This document shows positions 54,301-64,000 of a stretch of 64,000 bases of DNA, piece after piece. The position numbers and the translations under genes were made by a program. The DNA is taken from positions 5,456,001 through 5,520,000 of the forward strand of contig RQOL01000699.1 of assembly GCA_013076295.1 (NCBI GenBank). Direction: 5' to 3'. Each line of letters starts with the position of its first letter. Position 1 is the stretch's first letter. Below the pieces are notes generated by a model. That model had not been told where the DNA came from, ran no database searches, and worked only from the letters and a program-made list of their open reading frames with translations. This stretch comes from Sanderia malayensis (taxonomy: Eukaryota; Cnidaria; Scyphozoa; Semaeostomeae; Pelagiidae).

Positions 54301-56180
54301 TAGTTTGCAAACGTGAATATTAAGTCGTAAATCTGGTTTCCAAACAACATGGGTGACAGATCCAAATTGGCATCGTGGAGAGTGTGGTCGTCCAATTGGA
54401 CTATCTGATGCAATTGAACCTATGAAATAGATGTGGGTCGAAAAAAGGAGTGCCTATTTAAGAAGGAAAAATCAGGAAAGATAGCGTAGTCACACCAGGG
54501 ACTCGAAGTGGCAATGGTCAAATTGTCTTTAAATTCTATAACAAGCTATGTGCGGTTTGGGGTGTAGCCATCAAATATGCTAAGCATGAGCTCCGAGCAT
54601 TGCTATTGAACCCCTTGAGGTGTGGAAACGATTTTCGAAAGCAAGGCACTGCCTTATACAACGAGCAATAAACAACACAGACAAAAAATGATTCCAGTGT
54701 TGCGAGAATAGGGAAACATCCAGCGAAAACAAAAATAAGAGAAGCCGAAAACATCATGGAATTGATTTCAGCAACAAGTTCAATGGCTTCACAAGGAAAA
54801 TGCTGAAACAGGGGTACACAGAGGTCTTTACCTCTGAAACTCTGTCCGAGTTGGCATCTCCTCTTTTTCCAATGTATGAACTTTCCGCCAGCCAACGAAC
54901 TCTTATAAATATGAGACCACAACAAATCCACCACAACTGCCTTCAAGCTCTCATTCTCAGAAGAAATTATTACAGTCAGTTGAATCGTCAAAAGCAAAAT
55001 GAACGAACAAGTTGCACGGCACTGAAGGATGTGGGGGAAAAAGGCTTTGTGGCGGAGCTGGTAAATCCATTTGAGATCATTTCCAGCACAGAGTGTGTTG
55101 CCGAGGAAAATTTGGAAGTGGACCTCCGAAAGTGAAGAATTCTGGAATGTTAATAAAATATTTTTTCTCGGAAATCTAATAGTTGGAAATAATGTAACTT
55201 ACACATTCGAATGATACATTCCAGCTATTAATTAAAAAAAGTTTTTACTGAATTTGTCAATTTTGTCTCGTTTATCAGGATCAAGTGCCAAATTCGAATA
55301 TCTTCAACGGCCATCACACAGCACGCCGCCAAATATGTTTGGTAAACTCATATTCACCACTAGTATAGCATATGTGCTATCCCTTATAAAACATTAATTG
55401 TATCTACTGCACCGGAAATTTAGAAAACATCACCCATGTTATTTCCTTTCATTGTTAACCAATCCACCACAACTGCGTTCAAGCTCTCATTAGAACAAAT
55501 TGACAGAATTCTCGTCAGAGCTATTTCAACATCAAAATAAATCCAAGTGGCGATGAACAAATCAAAGATGCAGGGAAGAAAGGCTTTGTGGCAGAGCTGG
55601 TAAACCCATTCCAGATCATTTCGAGCACAGAGGGTGTTGGCGAAGAAAATTTTGAAATGGACCTCGGTAAGTCAATTTACAAATACGAGTTTACAAAAGT
55701 ATTTGGCATGGCAATTCGACAAAATCCTGGACAAATATATGCCATAAAGAAGGCTGCTGTATCTATTCTTTTCCATTGTAGTGATCTTCCAGGAGAGGAG
55801 CGACATAAGTTTTGTCCACGCACGATTGACTCTTGGTGCCAATGGCAAAAAGATAAAATAAACAATACAAACACATACAAAAAGAAGATTAACTTGCCAA
55901 AAGTAGTCAGTAAACTAATAGAGCCAATTTTCCGTGACCTAAGCCGAAATGAATTGCTCTCAAAGTGCCTGGAGTCTGACACAAAATGTGAATGAGGCAT
56001 TCAATCAGATTGTATGGAAGAAGTGCCCCACACCAATATATGTTGGCAGAAAGATACTGGAAATGGGTGATTGCTCAGCAGTTACAAGTTTTATTGATGA
56101 ACCAACTGGAATAAATAGAGTCTTCAAGTTATTGAGATTTTCGGAAAATGTCAACTTGAAAAGATGGCTACAATAAACAA
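54301..56180 (+). pseudogene. SANT/Mutator-like transposase remnant, copy 2
   Basis: The start (GTGAATATTAAGTCGTAAAT...CAACATGGGTGACAGATCC) matches copy 1 at about 25085-25140 and runs through GTRSGNGQIVFKFYNKLCAV. Downstream, MASQGK...YTEVFTSETLSELA (54800-55135) and KVFGMAIRQNPGQIYAIKKA, then HKFCPRTIDSWCQWQKDKIN, LPKVVSKLIEPIFRDLSRNE and VNEAFNQIVWKKCPTPIYVG (55588-56170) form the C-terminal half of the family annotated as Mutator-like transposase. A block of about 220 bp is duplicated inside (54914-55138 and 55455-55673). Frame breaks at about 55990 and elsewhere. Confidence 0.65.
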
Positions 56181-57585
56181 AAAGTATTGAAAGATGCAAA
56201 ACAAAAAGAAAGAAATTAAGGGCTATATACAAAGGATATGTTCATAAAAGGAAACAGGGTGAAAGAAAAGATTCTCTTGCAAGTGGTTACTTCTGATGTG
56301 ACAAAGACATTAATTCTATTTTCTTTTTCAACTTTAAATTGCGTTTTCTCGAAAGTCTCAAAAAGCATGACTTTCAACTTCAAACAACTGTAACTCAACC
56401 CACATTAGAGGTATTTTGATGAAATTCGCTTTAAAATACAGCAGATATATCAATCTTGTGTAGCATACCTCAAAATGCAAAATATGTATTTTGAACTAAA
56501 AAATAACTTCATTAAAAACAATTGCGTTCTTTTAAAATTTATGAATTTTGGCTTATTAACCAATAATTTCAAAATAATCACTCTTGCAAGCTAATTTTAG
56601 GTATGCTGCACAAGAACAGGATACTAACAACTCATCTAGAAAACTGGGCTTTATTATTTTTTGGCAATTATCCATAAAACCTGCACAAAGTTGGATGCTC
56701 CTTTTGATGTAAATGTTCGTGTAACTTTAGCTTTCAGAGGAGTAAGAATGAAAGTGGTGTAGAGCTATGAGCATGCCAGCAGTGTTAAGCAAGGCCTCTT
56801 TCATAGAAGCCCAAGCCCTCTCTCTCTTGCCCTCCATTTTATAAGAAAGCCTGGTGGGAGTTTTTAGACGTATGTGCCCTTCATTTACTGCAATGGATTG
56901 TAATGTCCAATTTTCTTTTTGTTGAGTTAAGCAGTGATTCTATAAATTGTATTCATGAATGATTTTTTATGTACACTCTTTTTTTATAAGAATAAACTTT
57001 ATAAGAATAATGAGGCTCAAAATTCGTGAAATTTTAGAATATTTTAAGAATATTGTCAGGCTCACAATCTTGTAAAACTATTATTTTTAGCAGGCGTTTT
57101 TTATATTTGAATTGGTGTGCTTTCCACAGGAAATGGATTTAAACGCACTCATCCAAATTTCGATGAAAGTGTTATATGTTGATAACTTGTTCTGTTAGCC
57201 ATTGTGAATATTGAGGCTCAACAAAAAATTAAGTATTCTATAAAAAAGGAGTGTATGTTGTTGGAGGCTGTTTTTTTTTAAATTTATGAAAGAGTCATCA
57301 TCACTGCTGCTTTTTTCAGTTTGCAATTTCATGTTCTGTTTTGTTTTTCAAATACATTTATAGTGACATCTATATTTCAGCTTTTAACACAAACAATATT
57401 TTACAGCCAGTAATATTCTTACATAATACATATATCGCATTATATACTCTTGTATTGTTCTGTTATTGTTCAATCAAAAGGAAAAAAATATTTTTCTTTT
57501 GTCAACTCTCTTTCTTTGTGTAAGTGGAGCAGTTAGTATTTACTATTGCTAGTCTAATTATTGTTCCAAATGACTCCTGAAGAAA
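56181..57585. other. No gene recognised, AT-rich
   Basis: Very AT-rich, stop-dense on both strands; only short frames (for example 57341-57523). Ends at the assembly gap. Confidence 0.45.
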
Positions 57586-57685
57586 NNNNNNNNNNNNNNN
57601 NNNNNNNNNNNNNNNNNNNNNNNNNNNNNNNNNNNNNNNNNNNNNNNNNNNNNNNNNNNNNNNNNNNNNNNNNNNNNNNNNNNNN
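57586..57685. other. Assembly gap (100 N)
   Basis: Exactly 100 N, the conventional placeholder for a gap of unknown size. It lies at the left edge of the satellite, so the array is probably longer than shown. Confidence 0.99.
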
Positions 57686-58140
57686 CACTGAAAACAAGCA
57701 AATGCAAGTGTAATTTACTTAGTTCCAGCTGTAATAACGTGGATTCATATGCAATTGGTGTGCAGTAATGTTAATATCAATGAAAACAAGCAAATGCATT
57801 TGTATTTTACTTAGTTTCAGCTGTAATAACGTGGATTCATGTCCAATTAGTGTGCAGTAATGTTAATATCACTGAAAGAAAGCAAAAGCATGTGTAATTT
57901 ACTTAGTTTCAGCTGTAATAACGTGGATTCATGTGCAATTAGTGTGCATTAATGTTAATATCACTGAAAACAAGCAAATGCATTGTATTTACTGTTTCAG
58001 CTGTAATAACGTGGATTCATGTTCAATTAGTGTGCAGTAATGTTAATATCACTGAAAACAAGCAAATGCATGTGTAATTTACTTAGTTTCAGCTGTAATA
58101 ACGTGGATTCATGTGCAATTAGTGTGCAGTAATGTTAATA

Positions 58141-58242
58141 TTCGGCATTTTGTGGGCTGCAACCATGGGCAAACTGCACTTCTGGTTGCTGCCAAATCTC
58201 ACTGCTGATTGTGGGTTTTTCGAATCATTTATGCGCAACCAA
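58141..58242. repeat. Foreign ~102-bp segment in satellite, copy 1
   Basis: TTCGGCATTTTGTGGGCTGC through TTATGCGCAACCAAAA replaces the CACTGAAAACAAGC part of one unit. It has no resemblance to the satellite. Same junctions in all three copies. Confidence 0.9.
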
Positions 58243-60056
58243 AAATGCATTTGTATTTTACTTAGTTTCAGCTGTAATAACGTGGATTCATGTGCAATTA
58301 TTGTGCAGTAATGTTAATATCACTGAAAACAATCAAATGTATGTGTAATTTACTTAGTTTCAGCTGTAATAACGTGGATTCATGTGCAATTAGTGTGCAG
58401 TAATGTTAATATCATTGAAAACAAGCAAATGCATGTGTAATTTAGTTAGTATCAGCTGTAATAACGTGGATTCATGTGCAATTAGTGTGCATTAATGTTA
58501 ATATCACTGAAAACAAGCAAATGCATGTGTAATTTACTTAGTTTCAGCTGTAATAACGTGGATTCATATGCAATTAGTGTGCAGTAATTGTTAATATCAC
58601 TGAAACAAGCAAATGCATTTGTATTTTACATAGTTTCAGCTGTAATAACGTGGATTCATGTGCAATTAGTGTGCAGTAATGTTAATATCACTGAAAACAA
58701 GCAAATGCATGTGTATTTTACTTAGTTTCAGCTGTAATAACGTGGATTCATGTGCAATTAGTGTGCAATAATGTTAATATCACTGAAAACAAGCAAATGC
58801 ATTTGTATTTTACTTAGTTTCAGTTGTAATAACGTGGATTCATGTGCAATTAGGGCAGTAATGTTAATATCACTGAAAACAGGCAAATGCATGTGCATTT
58901 TACTTAGTTTCAGCTGTAATAACGTGGATTCATGTGCAATTAGTGTGCAGTAATGTTAATATCACTGAAAACAAGCAAATGCAAGTGTAATTTACTTAGT
59001 TCCAGCTGTAATAACGTGGATTCATGCAATTGGTGTGCAGTAATGTTAATATCAATGAAAACAAGCAAATGCATTTGTATTTCACTTAGTTTCAGCTGTA
59101 ATAACGTGGATTCATGTCCAATTAGTGTGCAGTAATGTTAATATCACTGAAAATAAGCAAATGCATGTGTAATTTACTTAGTTTCAGCTGTAATAACGTG
59201 GATTCATGTGCAATTAGTGTGCATTAATGTTAATATCACTGAAAACAAGCAAATGCATGTGTAATTTACTGGGTTTCAGCTGTAATAACTTGGATTCATG
59301 TTCAATTAGTGTGGAGTAATGTTAATATCACTGAAAGCAAATGCATGTGCATTTTACTTAGTTTGAGCTGTAATAACGTGTATTCATGTGCAATTAGTGT
59401 GCAGTAAGGTCAATTTCACTGAAAACAAGCAAATTCAATTTGTATTTTACTTAGTTTAGTTGTAATAACGTGGATTCATGTTGCAATTAGTCTCCAGTAA
59501 TGTTAATATCACTGAAATCAAGCAAATGCATGTGTATTTTACTTAGTTTCAGCTGTAATAACGTGGATTCGTGTGAAATTAGTGTGCAGTAATATTAATG
59601 TCACTGAAAACAAGCAAATGCATGTGCATTTTACTTAGTTTCAACTGTCATAACGTGATTCATGTGCAATTAGTGTGCAGTAATGTTAATGTCATTGAAA
59701 ACAAGCAAATGCATGTGTAATTTAGTTAGTATGAGCTGTAATAACGTGGATTCATGTGCAATTATTGTGCATTAATGTTAATATCACTGAAAACAAGCAA
59801 ATGCATGTGTAATTTACTTAGTTTCAGCTGTAATAACGGGGATTCATATGCAATTAGTGTGCAGTAATGTTAATATCACTGAAAACAAGCAAATGCATTT
59901 GTATTTACTTTTTCAGCTGTAATAACATGGATTCATGTGCAATTAGTGTGCAGTAATGTTAATATCACCGAAAACAAGCAAATGCATCTGTAATTTACTT
60001 AGTTTCAGCTGCAATAACGTGGATTCATATGCAATTAGTGTGCAGTAATGTTAATA

Positions 60057-60158
60057 TTCGGCATTTTGTGGGCTGCAACCATGGGCAAACTGCACTTCTG
60101 GTTGCTGCCAAATCTCACTGCTGATTGTGGGTTTTTCGAATCATTTATGCGCCACCAA
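60057..60158. repeat. Foreign ~102-bp segment in satellite, copy 2
   Basis: Near-identical to copy 1 (CGCCACC for CGCAACC), 1916 bp downstream of it, with the same satellite junctions. Confidence 0.9.
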
Positions 60159-62992
60159 AAATGCATTTGTATTTTACTTAGTTTCAGCTGTAATAACGTG
60201 GATTCATGTGCAATTATTGTGCAGTAATGTTAATATCACTGAAAACAAGCAAATGCATGTGTAATTTACTTAGTTTCAGCTGTAATAACGTGGATTCATG
60301 TGCAATTAGTGTGCAGTAATGTTAATATCATTGAAAACAAGCAAATGCATGTGTAATTTAGTTAGTATCAGCTGTAATAACGTGGATTCATGTGCAATTA
60401 GTGTGCATTAATGTTAATATCACTGAAAACAAGCAAATGCATGTGTAATTTACTTAGTTTCAGCTGTAATAACGTGGATTCATATGCAATTAGTGTGCAG
60501 TATTGTTAATATCACTGCAAACAAGCAAATGCATTTGTATTTTACATAGTTTCAGCTGTAATAACGTGGATTCATGTGCAATTAGTGTGCAATAATGTTA
60601 ATATCACTGAAAACAAGCAAATGCATTTGTATTTACTTAGTTTCAGTTGTAATAACGTGGATTCATGTGCAATTAGGTGCAGTAATGTTAATATCACTGA
60701 AAACAAGCAAATGCATGTGCATTTTACTTAGTTTCAGCTGTAATAACGTGGATTCATGTGCAATTAGTGTGCAGTAATGTTAATATCACTGAAAACAAGC
60801 AAATGCAAGTGTAATTTACTTAGTTCCAGCTGTAATAACGTGGATTCATATGCAATTGGTGTGCAGTAATGTTAATATCAATGAAAACAAGCAAATGCAT
60901 TTGTATTTTACTTAGTTTCAGCTGTAATAACGTGGATTCATGTCCAATTAGTGTGCAGTAATGTTAATATCAATGAAAATAAGCAAATGCATGTGTAATT
61001 TACTTAGTTTCAGCTGTAATAACGTGGATTCATGTGCAATTAGTGTGCATTAATGTTAGTATCACTGAAAACAAGCAAATGCATGTGTAATTTACTTAGT
61101 TTCAGCTGTAATAACTTGGATTCATGTTCAATTAGTGTGGAGTAATGTTAATATCACTGAAAACAAGCAAATGCATGTGCATTTTACTTAGTTTCAACTG
61201 TCATAAAGTGATTCATGTGCAATTAGTGTGCAGTAATGTTAATATCACTGAAAACAAGCAAATGCATGTGTATTTTACTTAGTTTCAGCTGTAATAACGT
61301 GGATTCATGTGCAATTAGTGTGCAATAATGTTAATATCACTAAAAACAAGCAAATGCATTTGTATTTTACTTAGTTTCAGTTGTAATAACGTGGATTCAT
61401 GTGCAATTAGGGTGCAGTAATGTTAATATCACTGAAAACAAGCAAATGCATGTGCATTTTACTTAGTTTCAGCTGTAATAACGTAGATTCATGTGCAATT
61501 AGTGTGCAGTAATGTTAATATCACTGAAAACAAGCAAATGCATGTGTAATTTACTTAGTTTCAGCTGTAATAACGTGGATTTATATGCAATTGGTGTGCA
61601 GTAATGTTAATATCAATGAAAACAAGCAAATCCATTTGTATTTTACTTAGTTTCAGCTGTAATAACGTGGATTCATGTCCAATTAGTGTGCAGTAATGTT
61701 AATATCACTGAAAATAAGCAAATGCATGTGTAATTTACTTAGTTTCAGCTGTAATAACGTGGATTCATGTGCAACTAGTGTGCAGTAATGTTAATATTAC
61801 TGAAAACAAGCAAATGCATTTGTATTTTACTTAGTTTCAGTTGTAATAACGTGGCTTCGTGTGCAATTTGTGTGCAGTAATGTTAATATCACTGAAAACA
61901 AGCAAATTCATGTGCATTTTACTTAGTTTCAGCTGTAATAACGTGGCTTCGTGTGCAATTTGTGTGCAGTAATGTTAATAACACTGAAAACAAGCAAATG
62001 CATTTGTATTTTACTTAGTTTCAGTTGTAATAACGTGGATTCATGTGCAATTAGTGTGCAGAAATGTTAATATCACTGAAAACAAGCAAATGCATTTGTA
62101 TTTTACTCAGTTGCAGCCGTAATAACGTGGATTCATGTGCAATTAGGGTGCAGTAATGTTAATATCACTGAAAACAAGCAAATTCATGTGCATTTAACTT
62201 TGTTTCAGGTGTAATAACGTGGATTCATGTGCAATTTGTGTGCAGTAATGTTAATATCACTGAAAACAAGCAAATGCATTTGTATTTTACTTAGTTTCAG
62301 TTGTAATAACGTGGATTCATGTGCAATTAGTGTGCAGTAATGTTAATATCACTGAAAACAAGCAAATGCATTTGTATTTTACTCAGTTGCAGCCGTAATA
62401 ACGTGGATTCATGTGCAATTAGGGTGCAGTAATGTTAATATCACTGAAAACAAGCAAATTCATGTGCATTTAACTTTGTTTCAGGTGTAATAACGTGGAT
62501 TCATGTGCAATTAGGGTGCAGTAATGTTAATATCACTGAAAAGAAGCAAATGCATGTGCATTTTACTTAGTTTCAGCTGTAATAACGTGGATTCATGTGC
62601 AATTAGTGTGCAGTAATGTTATTATCACTGAAAACAAACAAATGCATTTGTATTTTACTTTGTTTCAGCTGTAATAACGTGGATTCATGTCCAATTAGTG
62701 TGCAGTAATGTTAATATCACTGAAAGAAAGCAAATGCATGTGTAATTTACTTAGTTTCAGCTGTAATAACGTGGATTCATGTGCAATTAGTGTGCATTAA
62801 TGTTAATATCACTGAAAACAAGCAAATGCATGTGTAATTTACTGGGTTTCAGCTGTAATAACTTGGATTCATGTTCAATTAGTGTGGAGTAATGTTAATA
62901 TCACTGAAAACAAGCAAATGCATGTGCATTTTACTTAGTTTGAGCTGTAACAACGTGGATGCATGTGCAATTAGTGCACAGTAATGTTAATA

Positions 62993-63094
62993 TTCGGCAT
63001 TTTGTGGGCTGCAACCATGGGCAAACTGCACTTCTGGTTGCTGCCAAATCTCACTGCTGATTGTGGGTTTTTCGAATCATTTATGCGCATCCAA
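62993..63094. repeat. Foreign ~102-bp segment in satellite, copy 3
   Basis: Near-identical (CGCATCC), 2936 bp downstream of copy 2, same junctions. The flanking units (TTATTGTGCAG just after) also match those of copies 1 and 2. Confidence 0.9.
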
Positions 63095-64000
63095 AAATGC
63101 ATTTGTATTTTACTTAGTCTCAGCTGTAATAACGTGGATTCATGTGCAATTATTGTGCAGTAATGTTAATATCACTGAAAACAAGCAAATGTATGTGTAA
63201 TTTACTTAGTTTCAGCTGTAATAACGTGGATTCATGTGCAATTAGTGTGCAGTAATGTTAATATCATTGAAAACAAGCAAATGCATGTGTAATTTAGTTA
63301 GTATCAGCTGAATAACGTGGATTCATGTGCAATTAGTGTGCATTAATGTTAATATCACTGAAAACAAGCAAATGCGAGTGTAATTTACTTAGTTTCAGCT
63401 GTAATAACGTGGATTCATATGCAATTAGTGTGCAGTATTGTTAATATCACTGAAACAAGCAAATGCATTGTATTTTACATAGTTTCAGCTGTAATAACGT
63501 GGATTCATGTGCAATTAGTGTGCAGTAATGTTAATATCACTGAAAACAAGCAAATGCATGTGTATTTTACTTAGTTTCAGCTGTAATAACGTGGATTCAT
63601 GTGCAATTAGTGTGCAGTAATGTTAATATCACTGAAAACAAGCAAATGCATTTGTATTTTACTTAGTTTCAGCTGTAATAACGTGGATTCATGTGCAATT
63701 AGGTGCAGTAATGTTAATATCACTGAAAACAAGCAAATGCATGTGTTTTTACTTAGTTTCAGCTGTAATAACGTGGATTCATGTGCAATTAGTGTGCAGT
63801 AATGTTAATATCACTGAAAACAAGCAAATGCAGTGTAATTTACTTAGCTTCAGCTGTAATAACGTGGATTCATGTGCAATTGGTGTGCAGTAATGTTAAT
63901 ATCACTGAAAACAAGCAAATGCATCTGTATTTTACTTAGTTTCAGCTGTAATAACGTGGATTCATGTGCAATTAGTGTGCAGTAATGTTAATATCACTGA

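Larger units (their letters stand above)
57686..64000. repeat. 92-bp satellite array, about 65-68 copies in window
   Basis: The unit is about 92 bp: CACTGAAAACAAGCAAATGC, then ATGTGTAATTTACTTAGTTT, CAGCTGTAATAACGTGGATT, CATGTGCAATTAGTGTGCAG and TAATGTTAATAT. Variant units (GTGTAATTT, TTGTATTTTAC, GTGCATTTTAC; TTCCAGCTG; CATATGCAATTGG) recur in similar orders, indicating higher-order structure. 92 is not a multiple of 3, so the 60-codon frames inside (MLISLKTSKC...) are artefacts. It continues past the right edge. Confidence 0.95.

Noticed and set aside
57686..64000. CRISPR-like regular repeats or repeated 60-codon genes
   Set aside because: The repeats are 92 bp without unique spacers and the unit length is not a multiple of three; this is satellite DNA in an animal genome.

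Overview
The window is metazoan nuclear DNA: AT-rich, with spliceosomal genes, a dense mixture of transposon families, a 100-N assembly gap and a satellite array. The families present (CR1/L2-like LINEs with PHD and SGNH domains, Gypsy, hAT, Mutator-like, Harbinger, Tc1, Kolobok-like) and a many-intron SEL1L3-like gene suggest a marine invertebrate, most likely a cnidarian. The species cannot be named from sequence alone. No bacterial-style operons, tRNA, rRNA or CRISPR array were seen.

Layout. (1) About 0.5-7.6 kb, minus strand: an 18-exon SEL1L3-like gene (laminin-G-like lectin fold followed by Sel1 repeats) with consistent splice phases; it runs off the left edge and its start is unresolved. 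(2) 8-15 kb: a TA-flanked MITE, the 5' half of a LINE interrupted by a hAT element, a minisatellite, and a decaying intron-bearing MULE/SWIM transposase gene with a large polyglutamine tract. (3) 15.1-15.7 kb: the last two exons of an RCBTB-like BTB/BACK gene, with a truncated second copy near 21.3 kb. (4) 16-32 kb: small pogo-like MITEs, a diverged repeat of about 1.8 kb with a second copy at 45-47 kb, hAT, Mutator-like and gag remnants, a 1.7-kb TTAA-flanked long-TIR element, and a Tc1 remnant that abuts an endogenous CRESS-DNA-virus Rep fragment. (5) 32.3-37.8 kb: a Harbinger remnant and a nearly complete but broken Gypsy element with one LTR. (6) 38.5-44.3 kb: a SWIM/YqaJ pseudogene, then a retroelement with CCHC and restriction-like endonuclease domains that is split by a nested, 5'-truncated LINE. 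(7) 47.6-53.4 kb: the most striking object, a 5.8-kb DNA transposon with 217-bp TIRs (one difference seen by eye) and two long open frames of 603 and 994 codons. They carry two zinc fingers, a candidate RNase-H-fold catalytic core split across the two frames, and a C-terminal FEN/XPG-like nuclease domain. (8) 54-56 kb: a second Mutator-like remnant with an internal duplication. (9) 57.7-64 kb: a 92-bp satellite array punctuated three times by the same segment of about 102 bp.

The SEL1L3-like gene and possibly the RCBTB fragment are the only host genes recognised. Everything else is mobile-element DNA in various states of decay, with the 47.6-53.4 kb element clearly the youngest.
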